Shown here: one piece after another, positions 26,770-34,662 of the stretch
Numbering within the stretch: position 1 is the first letter of the stretch
How the letters are laid out: every line of letters begins with the position of its first letter
Assembly (NCBI RefSeq): GCF_000812685.1
Contig: NZ_JWIF01000004.1
Span: forward strand, 1 to 49,521
Source: Halocynthiibacter namhaensis
GTDB lineage: Bacteria; Pseudomonadota; Alphaproteobacteria; Rhodobacterales; Rhodobacteraceae
Direction: 5' to 3'
Length of the DNA stretch: 49,521 nucleotides
Program-made: the position numbers and the translations under genes
The notes under the pieces: model-generated
Told to the model about the DNA's origin: nothing
Database searches by the model: none
The model's input: the letters and a program-made list of their open reading frames with translations, nothing else

Positions 26770-27984
26770 ATGGCGGATACACAGCAGTACGAGGCAAGGC
26801 CGAGCTTCTCACATCCGGTGAGTCAAATTTTAACAATGCTTGCGGTGATCGGACTTGTGGGTTTCGGTCTGTATGTTGCCTTTCCGCGCATTGGTCCGGT
26901 GTTTTTAGCCAACCCATGGTTGAATGGATTCATCGTATTTGTCTTTATAATAGGTGTCCTTGCATGTTTTTGGCAGGTCATCCAACTGTTCTATGCAGTG
27001 CGTTGGATCGAAGGATTTGCGGCGGATCCCGATGGGAACACAACGCAAGCGCCAAAGCTTTTGGTGCCTTTGGCGACTTTGCTGCGTGGTCGCAGCGGTC
27101 AAGGCGTTACGATGCAAATCAACTCGGCATCGGCCAGTTCTATCCAAGATTCGGTCGCGACACGTATTGATGAAGCTCGTGATATCACCCGTTATATTGT
27201 TAACCTTTTGATCTTTCTTGGATTGCTGGGGACATTTTACGGTCTGGCGACAACGATCCCGGCCTTGGTCGATACGATCAGCTCACTTGCCCCAGCAGAA
27301 GGGGAAGAGGCCCTTGGCGTTGATGTTTTTACCCGCCTGATGAGCGGCCTTGAAGAACAGCTTGGCGGTATGGGCACGGCTTTTGCATCGTCTCTGTTGG
27401 GGCTTGCTGGGTCGCTTGTTGTGGGGCTGCTTGAACTGTTCGCAGGCCATGGTCAGAACCGATTTTACGGCAACTTAGAAGAGTGGCTTTCAACAATTAC
27501 ACGGCTGGGATTTGCGTCAGGTGACGGCGAAGGCGGGGGTGATAGCAATCATCTGGCCTTCGCGCTTGAACGCATGGCCGTGCAAATGGAAAATGTGCAA
27601 GAGATCTATACAAAGGCTGATGTGTCTCGCGCGATGTTGGAAGAGAAAATCGGCGCCCTCGTGGATGTGATGTCACATGGCAAAGCGCCCAATGACGCCC
27701 AAGCGCAGAACGTTTTGTTGACCCGGATTGCTGAAGGGCAGGAACGCTTGTTGCAACATGTCAGCGATCAAAGCGAGACCAGTGGCCAGCACGCCGACGC
27801 TGAAAACCGTATGCGCTTGCGGTCCATTGATGTCCAGCTTTTACGGATCCTCGAAGAGATGTCCGCTGGACGTCAGGAAAGCATTGCGGATCTGAAAGCT
27901 GAACTTGCACAGGTTGCAGAAGGGCTTCAGGCACTTGCCGCCCCGATGTCACGGGTCAATGCACAACGCAGATCTGAGACGTAA
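26770..27984 (+). CDS. MotA/TolQ/ExbB-type proton channel protein with long helical tail
   Basis: This 404-residue inner-membrane protein has four predicted membrane helices (about 17-38, 52-72, 131-153, 189-213). The third and fourth carry the small-residue and threonine-rich patterns of ExbB/TolQ/MotA (LGLLGTFYGLATTIPAL; MGTAFASSLLGLAGSLVVGLLEL). A cytoplasmic tail of about 190 residues follows, strongly helical and likely coiled-coil. The next gene, two bases after its stop, encodes a MotB-like partner, so the two should form an ion-driven stator-like complex. No flagellar, Tol or TonB genes are nearby. Related pairs are common in Rhodobacterales, but I know no established function. Confidence 0.88.
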   Translation: MADTQQYEARPSFSHPVSQILTMLAVIGLVGFGLYVAFPRIGPVFLANPWLNGFIVFVFIIGVLACFWQVIQLFYAVRWIEGFAADPDGNTTQAPKLLVPLATLLRGRSGQGVTMQINSASASSIQDSVATRIDEARDITRYIVNLLIFLGLLGTFYGLATTIPALVDTISSLAPAEGEEALGVDVFTRLMSGLEEQLGGMGTAFASSLLGLAGSLVVGLLELFAGHGQNRFYGNLEEWLSTITRLGFASGDGEGGGDSNHLAFALERMAVQMENVQEIYTKADVSRAMLEEKIGALVDVMSHGKAPNDAQAQNVLLTRIAEGQERLLQHVSDQSETSGQHADAENRMRLRSIDVQLLRILEEMSAGRQESIADLKAELAQVAEGLQALAAPMSRVNAQRRSET

Positions 27985-27986
27985 CC

Positions 27987-29576
27987 ATGGCGCTTTCGCG
28001 ACGCACAGGACAGAAATTTCAAGCTTCGATCTGGCCGGGGTTCGTCGATGCGATGACGGCATTGCTGCTGGTTTTGATGTTTGTACTGACGATTTTTATG
28101 ATCGTGCAATTTGTTTTGCGCGAAACGATCACTGGGCAAGACAAAGAACTTGATCAATTGACCAGTCAGGTGATGGAATTGGCGGATGCGCTTGGTTTGG
28201 AAGAAAACCGTGCCCGTGAATTGTCCGAGAACCTGTCACAGGCTGAGGCGCAAGGGCGTCAACAGCAGGCCTTGATCGCCAGTTTGCGTGGGCAAAATAC
28301 CAGCCAAGAAGCCGCCTTAACAGCCGCTAGGAATCGGATCACCGGGTTCGAAGCGCAGGTCGCGTCTTTGTTGAGGGAGCGCAATGCAGCTCTGGCCAAC
28401 AGTGATGCTTTGGTGGCGCGTTTGGACGATTTACAGCGCAGGCAAGATCGGCTGTTTTCCGAAAGTGAAGCTGCGCGACTTGCGCTTGCGCAGGCGCGTG
28501 AAGAAACGGATGCGGCAGCCGAAGCCGCGCGTCTTGCCGCTGCACAACGCGAAGCGCTAGAGGCGATGACGGCAGAGTTACAGGAACGCGCGAATGTTGC
28601 AGAGGCTGAACTTAGCGATGCCGAAACCGCGCGCCTTGCGGAAAGCATTGCCGCCGAAGCCCTGCGCGAACGTCTTCAGAATGCGGATACAGAACTGACT
28701 GCGATGACTTTGGCGTTGGAAGCAGAACGCCAAGAGGCCGAAGACACGCTGACCTTGCTTGCGGCCGCACGACTTGCACAGGAAGCGGCTGCCGGCGCTT
28801 TATCTGATGCGGAACGTGATGCAATTTTACTGGCGCAGGCGCAGGAAGAATTGCGCGGTGCACAAGCGGCATCAGCGGAAAGCCAGCGCGCGTTTGAACT
28901 GCTGAACAGGCAGGTTGCCGAATTGCGCGGTCAACTGGGTGCCTTGCAAAACCTCTTGGACGAAGCGGCCGCACGTGACTCCGCCGCGAATGTGCAACTT
29001 GAAGCGCTTGGGTCGCAGTTGAACTCTGCACTTGCCCAAGTTGCATCAGAAGAACGGCGGCGACGTGAACTGGAAGAAGCCGAGCGCCGTCGTCTTGAGG
29101 GTGAAAATGCCGACTTGGCACAATATCGTTCGGAGTTCTTCGGTAAGCTGCGCGATGTTTTGGGAAATCAAGAAGGTGTTCGCATCGTGGGGGACCGCTT
29201 TGTGTTTAGCTCAGAAGTTCTGTTTCGCAGTGGATCGGTTGATCTGCTGACGGCTGGACAAGGTGAGGTCGCCAAGATTGCCGCCATCTTATCCGAGGTC
29301 GCGGGGGATATTCCGCCCGAGATCGACTGGGTCATTCGTGTTGATGGCCACACGGATGATGTGCCCCAATCAAGCGGTGGCCGCTATCGTGACAATTGGG
29401 AGCTCTCCCAAGGGCGTGCGTTATCAGTCGTTCGTTACATGATTGAGGATCTGGGCATTCCTGCGCAGCGCCTGATCGCTGCTGGGTTTGGGGAACACCA
29501 TCCCATCAATCCCGAAAATTCATCAGAAGCCCGTGCGCAGAATCGCCGGATTGAACTGAAATTTACTGAGAAATAG
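27987..29576 (+). CDS. MotB/OmpA-type peptidoglycan-binding protein with very long coiled coil
   Basis: This 529-residue partner of the preceding channel protein has a short cytoplasmic start and then one membrane helix (about 17-44). It opens with WPGFVDAMTALLLVLMF; D21 is placed like the proton-accepting aspartate of MotB. Residues about 46-395 form an extremely Ala/Glu/Arg/Gln-rich coiled coil. Residues about 405-529 form an OmpA-like peptidoglycan-binding domain with VDGHTDDVPQ and NWELSQGRALSVV. The coiled coil is long enough to span much of the periplasm. The architecture is MotB-like but far longer. The long coiled coil recalls anti-phage Zorya ZorB only loosely, and no Zorya effector genes are present. 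Confidence 0.9.
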   Translation: MALSRRTGQKFQASIWPGFVDAMTALLLVLMFVLTIFMIVQFVLRETITGQDKELDQLTSQVMELADALGLEENRARELSENLSQAEAQGRQQQALIASLRGQNTSQEAALTAARNRITGFEAQVASLLRERNAALANSDALVARLDDLQRRQDRLFSESEAARLALAQAREETDAAAEAARLAAAQREALEAMTAELQERANVAEAELSDAETARLAESIAAEALRERLQNADTELTAMTLALEAERQEAEDTLTLLAAARLAQEAAAGALSDAERDAILLAQAQEELRGAQAASAESQRAFELLNRQVAELRGQLGALQNLLDEAAARDSAANVQLEALGSQLNSALAQVASEERRRRELEEAERRRLEGENADLAQYRSEFFGKLRDVLGNQEGVRIVGDRFVFSSEVLFRSGSVDLLTAGQGEVAKIAAILSEVAGDIPPEIDWVIRVDGHTDDVPQSSGGRYRDNWELSQGRALSVVRYMIEDLGIPAQRLIAAGFGEHHPINPENSSEARAQNRRIELKFTEK

Positions 29577-29601
29577 GCACCCGCTATCTAGGAGAATTGT
29601 A

Positions 29602-30492
29602 ATGCCACATAGTTTCGATTGGGTGGATGCATTTACCAGCCAAACCTTTGGTGGAAACGGTTGCGTCGTTGTGCATGACGCCGCTGATATTTCTATCGAT
29701 GATCGACTGGCAATTGTGCGGGAAACATCTCTTTCGGAATGTGCCTTTATGGTTGATTCTGCCGTCGCGGATTTCGGTGCGCGCTATTATCTTGCGGATA
29801 AAGAAATCCTGATGGCGGGTCATCCGACGATCGCGACTGTCGCGTCGTTGATTGATAGAGGGGTGATCGATATCTCGGCAGGTCACGCGAAATTCACCCT
29901 TGAGGTTGGGGCGGGCGTTTTGCCGATTGAAGTCGAAATTGTTGATGACAAGGCATTGATTACAATGACGCAACCTGCACCTGAGTTCGGCCGCGAGATT
30001 GACGTTGCGATGATCGCGGAAATGTATGGATTGTCGCGGGAAGATATTTTGGGCGCGCCCCAAATCGTGTCGACAGGCACTCCGTTCTGTATCGTGGTGT
30101 TGAAAGATAAGGATACATTGCGCAGGGCCTCCCTCAATGTAGAAATGTGGAATGCCCTCAACCCCGTCGGTACAACGCGTTCGGAATTGATAGAACCTTT
30201 CTTGGTGACGCTTGGCGGAGAAACGCCTGATGGTGATACGTTCTCACGTTTGTTGCTGCCTGCCCCCATGCCGCCGGAAGATCCTTTTACTGGATCAGCA
30301 ACCGGTTGTATGGCGGCGTATCTCTGGCATCACAACTTACTTGAAGGTTCCGAATTCATTGCCCAGCAAGGCCATTGGATGGGTCGCCCTGGAGAAGCAC
30401 GCGTTGAGGTGCTGGGGCCACGCGATGCGCCAACCAGTGTGAAGGTTGGCGGTATGGGGAAAGTTGTGATGTGGGGGATACTCGAGCTGTGA
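29602..30492 (+). CDS. PhzF-family isomerase
   Basis: This 296-residue protein is related to PhzF and diaminopimelate epimerase. The N-terminal FDWVDAFTSQTFGGNGCVVV, the probable catalytic glutamate in TSLSECAF (about 43-50), GHPTIAT and the C-terminal DPFTGSATGCMAAYLW are family features. PhzF-like proteins isomerise small metabolites, and most bacterial homologues have no known substrate. AGGAG precedes the ATG by 7 bases. It follows the MotB-like gene by 25 bases and may share its transcript, though a functional link is not apparent. Confidence 0.88.
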   Translation: MPHSFDWVDAFTSQTFGGNGCVVVHDAADISIDDRLAIVRETSLSECAFMVDSAVADFGARYYLADKEILMAGHPTIATVASLIDRGVIDISAGHAKFTLEVGAGVLPIEVEIVDDKALITMTQPAPEFGREIDVAMIAEMYGLSREDILGAPQIVSTGTPFCIVVLKDKDTLRRASLNVEMWNALNPVGTTRSELIEPFLVTLGGETPDGDTFSRLLLPAPMPPEDPFTGSATGCMAAYLWHHNLLEGSEFIAQQGHWMGRPGEARVEVLGPRDAPTSVKVGGMGKVVMWGILEL

Positions 30493-30500
30493 AGCGCGTT

Positions 30501-30545
30501 CGTTTTCTTTCAAAGAAAACGGGACGGAAAATTGCGAATTTTCCG
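30501..30545. repeat. two adjacent perfect palindromes
   Basis: CGTTTTCTTT (30501-30510) pairs with AAAGAAAACG (30512-30521) around one base. Three bases later CGGAAAATT (30525-30533) pairs with AATTTTCCG (30537-30545) around GCG. Both sit just after the phzF stop, between convergent genes. They may end transcription or be copies of a dispersed intergenic repeat. Confidence 0.6.
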
Positions 30546-30554
30546 AGCTGGGAT

Positions 30555-30581
30555 GTGGCCCCGAAATGATACCGGGGCCAC
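30555..30581 (-). terminator. hairpin after the sulfate-activation gene
   Basis: A perfect 9-bp GC-rich stem (GTGGCCCCG / CGGGGCCAC, 9-base loop) ends the minus-strand transcript 8 bases after the stop codon. There is no T-run, so it may act with Rho or as a 3'-end stabiliser. Confidence 0.5.
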
Positions 30582-30588
30582 GCAGAGC

Positions 30589-32658
30589 TTAGATAAGGCC
30601 CATGCTTTCAAGTTTTAGAAGGACCTGGTGCGCACAGTTGTCGACGTCAACGTTTTCAGTTTCAACAGATAGCTCAGGATCAGCGGGTACGTCATATGGA
30701 TCAGAGATCCCAGTGAACTCTTTGATTTTTCCTTCGCGTGCCAGTTTATACAGGCCTTTGCGATCACGGCGCTCACATTCTTCAATGCTGGTCGCAACAT
30801 GGACTTCAACGAAGGCACCAAAGGCTTCAACATCTTCGCGCACAGCGCGACGGGTGGTTGCATAAGGGGCGATGGGTGCACAGATCGCGATGCCCGCATT
30901 TTTGGTGATTTCTGAGGCGACATATCCGATGCGGCGGATGTTCAGGTCGCGGTGCTCCTTGGAGAACCCCAGTTCGGAAGACAGGTTCTTACGAACAATA
31001 TCACCATCAAGCAAGGTCACTGGGCGTCCGCCCATTTCCATCAATTTAGTCATCAACGCATTGGCAATGGTGGATTTTCCTGAACCGGAGAAGCCTGTGA
31101 AAAATACGGTGAAACCCTGCTGGCTGCGTGGTGGATAACGGCGACGCAACTCACTGACCACTTCAGGGAAAGAGAACCATTCTGGAATATCAAGACCTTC
31201 GCGCAGACGGCGACGCAGTTCTGTGCCTGAAATGTTCAGGATGGTGACGTCGTCTTTGTCCAGGATCTCATCGGCTGGTTCGTATTGTGCGCGTTCCTGC
31301 ACATAAACCATATGCTTGAAATCAACCATTTCGATGCCGATTTCGTCTTGGTGCTCACGGAACAGGTCCTGTGCGTCATAGGGGCCGTAGAAATCTTCGC
31401 CCGCACTGTTTTTGCCAGGGCCTGCGTGGTCGCGACCAACGATGAAGTGGGTGCATCCGTGGTTTTTACGGATCAGGCCGTGCCAAACGGCTTCACGTGG
31501 ACCAGCCATGCGCATCGCAAGGTTCAGCAAGGACATGTTGGTTGTCGCGGCTGGGTATTTGTCCTGAACAGCCTCGTAGCAGCGCACGCGTGTGAAGTGA
31601 TCAACATCGCCTGGTTTGGTCATGCCGACAACGGGGTGAATCAACAGGTTGGCTTGGACTTCGCGGGCGGCACGGAAAGTTAGTTCCTGGTGTGCGCGGT
31701 GCAGTGGGTTGCGTGTTTGGAACGCAACGATTTTGCGCCAGCCCATTTTGCGGAACCATGCGCGTAGTTCATTTGGCGTGTCGCGGCGGGCGCGGAAGTC
31801 ATAGTGGATTGGCTGTTGGATACCTGTGATCGGACCGCCCAGATAAATCTTGCCAGCTTGGTTGTGCAGATAGTTCACCGCAGGGTGCGCGTCATCATCT
31901 GCGCCAAAAACCATCTCAGCTTCGCGGGCTTTGTTTGGTTCCCATTTGTCGGTGACGGTCATGGTCGCAAGGATCACGCCTTCTTGGTCACGAAGCGCGA
32001 TGTCTTGGCCAACTTCAACCGTGGCGGCAAAACCTTCAGACACATCAAGATTCACAGGCATGGGCCAAAGGGCGCCGTCTGCCATACGCATATTTTCGAC
32101 AACACCGTTATAGTCTTCTTCGGTCAAGAAGCCTTTCAGCGGGTTGAATCCACCGTTCATCAACAGTTCCAGGTCACAAATCTGACGGGGTGTCAGGTCG
32201 TGACTGGTTAGGTCGCCAGCTTCGGTTTTCAGCTTTTGCGCGCTGTCATAAGAAACGTAAAGCTCCGGAATTGGGGCAAGATTGTTATTCATAATACTGG
32301 TCCTGTTTTTAAAGGGTACAAGCCCGCTGGTCGTGCCGGTTAGCTCTGCGTGCAGAGCTTCGTAATCGGCCAGCTTGCGGGCAAGAAAGCTGTCGGTGAG
32401 GCGACGCATTTCTGCGCCACCCCGAGATGTCAGAGAATAGGCGAAACGCTGGCGTTTATCGGGGCCAGAACGCTTAGAGATGGTGATTAACCCGCGATCC
32501 ACTGTTTCGCGCAAAAGCGCATTTAGCCGACCAAGGGAAATACCAATCGCCGCAGCCGTCGCACGCTGTGACGCCTCTGCAGCAGCATCCAGCTGACGCA
32601 GAAGCAGGAAGGTTTGATCTTCCTCTGATATGGTATTTTTGATCGCAGGGGATGCCAT
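30589..32658 (-). CDS. winged-helix domain fused to sulfate adenylyltransferase/adenylylsulfate kinase
   Basis: A single uninterrupted frame of 689 residues. Residues 1-about 108 form a winged-helix DNA-binding domain of the MarR/EPS-associated type (AAIGISLGRLNALLRETVDRGL is the helix-turn-helix). A linker (about 109-122) leads to residues 123-689, a complete ATP sulfurylase (QTRNPLHRAH at 314-323, GRDHAGPGK at 408-416) joined to APS kinase (Walker A GFSGSGKST at 522-530). The enzyme makes APS and then PAPS from sulfate. The Sat-CysC part alone is 567 residues, the normal size, and starts at an internal ATG (32292) with its own AGGA. The wHTH part is normally a separate regulator. A palindrome lies 17 bases upstream of the first ATG. 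Both a fusion and a shorter enzyme may be made. Confidence 0.9.
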   Translation of the reverse strand: MASPAIKNTISEEDQTFLLLRQLDAAAEASQRATAAAIGISLGRLNALLRETVDRGLITISKRSGPDKRQRFAYSLTSRGGAEMRRLTDSFLARKLADYEALHAELTGTTSGLVPFKNRTSIMNNNLAPIPELYVSYDSAQKLKTEAGDLTSHDLTPRQICDLELLMNGGFNPLKGFLTEEDYNGVVENMRMADGALWPMPVNLDVSEGFAATVEVGQDIALRDQEGVILATMTVTDKWEPNKAREAEMVFGADDDAHPAVNYLHNQAGKIYLGGPITGIQQPIHYDFRARRDTPNELRAWFRKMGWRKIVAFQTRNPLHRAHQELTFRAAREVQANLLIHPVVGMTKPGDVDHFTRVRCYEAVQDKYPAATTNMSLLNLAMRMAGPREAVWHGLIRKNHGCTHFIVGRDHAGPGKNSAGEDFYGPYDAQDLFREHQDEIGIEMVDFKHMVYVQERAQYEPADEILDKDDVTILNISGTELRRRLREGLDIPEWFSFPEVVSELRRRYPPRSQQGFTVFFTGFSGSGKSTIANALMTKLMEMGGRPVTLLDGDIVRKNLSSELGFSKEHRDLNIRRIGYVASEITKNAGIAICAPIAPYATTRRAVREDVEAFGAFVEVHVATSIEECERRDRKGLYKLAREGKIKEFTGISDPYDVPADPELSVETENVDVDNCAHQVLLKLESMGLI
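32290..32304 (-). promoter_or_regulatory. internal ribosome binding site and start of Sat-CysC
   Basis: AGGA (32301-32304 on the minus strand) lies 8 bases before the in-frame ATG at 32292, which begins MNNNLAPIPELYVSYDSAQ, the normal first residues of the enzyme. This retained site suggests Sat-CysC can be translated on its own even though no stop separates it from the upstream winged-helix domain. Confidence 0.6.
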
Positions 32659-32674
32659 AACGCTCGACTCAATG

Positions 32675-32694
32675 TGTGTTCATGCGTGAACACA
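32675..32694. promoter_or_regulatory. perfect palindrome TGTGTTCA-N4-TGAACACA, candidate operator
   Basis: An 8-bp perfect inverted repeat with a 4-base spacer ends 17 bases before the start of the winged-helix/Sat-CysC frame. This arrangement is what one expects of an operator bound by a dimeric winged-helix protein, and the encoded DNA-binding domain is the obvious candidate. Confidence 0.6.
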
Positions 32695-32784
32695 TAGGGC
32701 GTGCGACGCTTTCTGCAAACCCTTTTGGTAAATTTCGAACGATTTTTGTGGCGTTTAGGGAACAATGCCAGCGGCTGTGTCGGA

Positions 32785-32812
32785 CAAAAAAAGGGTAAGC
32801 CGTAGCTTACCC
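32785..32812 (-). terminator. rho-independent terminator of trxB
   Basis: On the minus strand an 8-bp stem (GGGTAAGC / GCTTACCC, 4-base loop) is followed by seven T residues, about 33 bases after the trxB stop. Confidence 0.88.
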
Positions 32813-32844
32813 CAATCATTATTCTCAGAAGATGCAAAAACGGA

Positions 32845-33798
32845 TTATTCCGTTCCATCACCAAGTTCGGCAAGAAAACGTTCCGCCTCAAGTGCTGCCA
32901 TGCAGCCCATGCCGGCAGATGTTACAGCTTGGCGATATTTATGATCCGTCAGATCGCCGGCAGCGAAAATACCTGGGATGGATGTCGCAGTGCTGTCCGG
33001 TGCGGTTTTGACATAGCCGCCCATATGGGTTTCCAGCGTGTCTTTCACCAACTCGTTTGCGGGGGCATGACCGATGGCCACAAACACGCCTTTGCATGGG
33101 ATTTCGGTGATCTCACCAGTCTCCACATGTTTTGCGCGCACGGCCGTGACGCCCAGCGGGTTTTCGTCACCAACAACTTCGACAAGTTCATGGAACCAAA
33201 GTGGGGTGATTTTTTCGTTCTTCATCAGGCGATCCTCTAAGATCTTTTCAGAACGCAGTTCATCGCGACGGTGGATCAAGGTCACTTTTGAGGCGAAGTT
33301 CGTTAGGAACAAAGCCTCTTCCACAGCGGTATTGCCCCCGCCGATGACAACAATTTCTTGGCCGCGATAGAAGAACCCGTCACAGGTCGCACAGGCAGAA
33401 ACACCGAAGCCTTTGAACTTTTCTTCCGACTCAAGACCCAGCCATTTTGCGCGGGCACCGGTCGCCAAAATCACTGCATCCGCCGTGTAAACCGTGCCGC
33501 TGTCGCTTTGGGCCGTAAACGGACGTTTCGTCATATCAAGGCTGGTGATCAGATCTGAAATGATCTCGGTTCCCATTGCGCGTGAATGGGTTTCCATATT
33601 GATCATCAGGTCAGGGCCCTGGATTTCACTGTGACCTGGCCAGTTTTCAACATCCGTGGTTGTGGTCAGCTGACCACCGGGTTCCATGCCTTGAACAAGG
33701 ATCGGTTCCAGCATGGCGCGGCTGGCGTAAACGCCCGCAGTATAGCCCGCAGGGCCTGAGCCGATGATAAGTACTTTGGTGTGCCGCGTATCCGCCAT
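32845..33798 (-). CDS. trxB: thioredoxin reductase
   Basis: TrxB passes electrons from NADPH to thioredoxin. The 317-residue flavoprotein has the FAD motif GSGPAG (13-18), the redox-active CATC (136-139), the NADPH motif GGGNTA (153-158) and the C-terminal FAD contact GIFAAGDLTD. The start at 33798 (MADTRHTKVLIIGSG) has GGAGA upstream; the frame extends nine codons further without reason to use it. It is divergent from an Lrp-family gene, a pairing often seen in Rhodobacterales, and ends in a strong terminator. Confidence 0.96.
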   Translation of the reverse strand: MADTRHTKVLIIGSGPAGYTAGVYASRAMLEPILVQGMEPGGQLTTTTDVENWPGHSEIQGPDLMINMETHSRAMGTEIISDLITSLDMTKRPFTAQSDSGTVYTADAVILATGARAKWLGLESEEKFKGFGVSACATCDGFFYRGQEIVVIGGGNTAVEEALFLTNFASKVTLIHRRDELRSEKILEDRLMKNEKITPLWFHELVEVVGDENPLGVTAVRAKHVETGEITEIPCKGVFVAIGHAPANELVKDTLETHMGGYVKTAPDSTATSIPGIFAAGDLTDHKYRQAVTSAGMGCMAALEAERFLAELGDGTE

Positions 33799-34057
33799 GG
33801 GGGTCTCCGAAAAATTGTGTTTCAACGGATATAGGGGCTGTCAGCGTTGCAGGGAAGCCCAGCTGCGCTTTGGTCACGAAAAATCTACAATCAGTGGGTG
33901 AAGCGAGAAAAAGTAAAAGTTTCCCTGCGTAATGTTGAAATATTATTGCGCGCTGGGCGGCACTCGCGTACGATCCGCGAAAATTACCGGCCGTTGTGCA
34001 TGGTAAGAACACCCGCGCGGCGGGATTTGTAAACAACCTAAAACGCAGGCGGACCGT

Positions 34058-34567
34058 ATGGCTGGCTCTAAACTTGATGAAATCGACCGTAAGATTCTGG
34101 CTGAATTGCAGGCGGACGGTCGTATGACCAATGTGGAACTGGCCAAACGTGTGGGCATTTCGGCGCCACCTTGTTTGCGCCGTGTGCGTACTTTGGAAGA
34201 CGCCGGATATATCCGGGGTTACCACGCTGATGTAAGTGCGCGTGATTTGGGGTTTGAAGTCCAAGTTTTTGCGATGGTTGGTTTGGTCAGTCAGGCCGAA
34301 GTTGACCTCAGCGTTTTTGAAGGCAAGTGTCGCGAATGGCCGCTTGTGCGTGAATGCCATATGTTGAACGGCGAGGTGGATTTCCTGTTGAAATGCGTGG
34401 CACCTGATTTGTCGACTTTCCAAAGCTTCCTGACAGAACAGCTGACCTCAGCTGATAACGTCGCCAGCGTGAAAACATCCTTGGTGATCCGATGTGCAAA
34501 AGATGTGCCAGGTGTGCCGTTTGAAATCCTCGAGGAACGCGTGCGTCAACTCGAAAGTGGACTTTAA
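34058..34567 (+). CDS. Lrp/AsnC-family transcriptional regulator
   Basis: This 169-residue regulator has an N-terminal helix-turn-helix (about 8-60, LDEIDRKILAELQADGRMTNVELAKRVGISAPPCLRRVRTLE) and a C-terminal RAM ligand-binding domain (about 75-150). It is slightly longer than classic Lrp. Lrp proteins bind amino acids and act as octamers. It is divergent from trxB across a 259-base gap, so the two may share control; I could not find a convincing Lrp site there. GGCGGA lies upstream of the ATG. Confidence 0.94.
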   Translation: MAGSKLDEIDRKILAELQADGRMTNVELAKRVGISAPPCLRRVRTLEDAGYIRGYHADVSARDLGFEVQVFAMVGLVSQAEVDLSVFEGKCREWPLVRECHMLNGEVDFLLKCVAPDLSTFQSFLTEQLTSADNVASVKTSLVIRCAKDVPGVPFEILEERVRQLESGL

Positions 34568-34622
34568 GACCGGGACTGCTTGTATTTCACCTTGCCCGAA
34601 ATACTTCTGGTGAACCTCACTG

Positions 34623-34645
34623 GGGCGGGCGTTGCCGCCCTTGTT
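34623..34645 (+). terminator. probable terminator of the Lrp-family gene
   Basis: GGGCGG and CCGCCC pair around a 6-base loop and are followed by TTGTT. It lies 56 bases past the stop, between convergent genes. Confidence 0.55.
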
Positions 34646-34662
34646 GCCTACAGCGTACAGAT

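Noticed and set aside
26770-29576. Zorya anti-phage system (ZorA/ZorB)
   Set aside because: The membrane pair has the right general architecture, but no ZorC, ZorD or ZorE-like gene is adjacent and the context is housekeeping (chaC-like and phzF genes).
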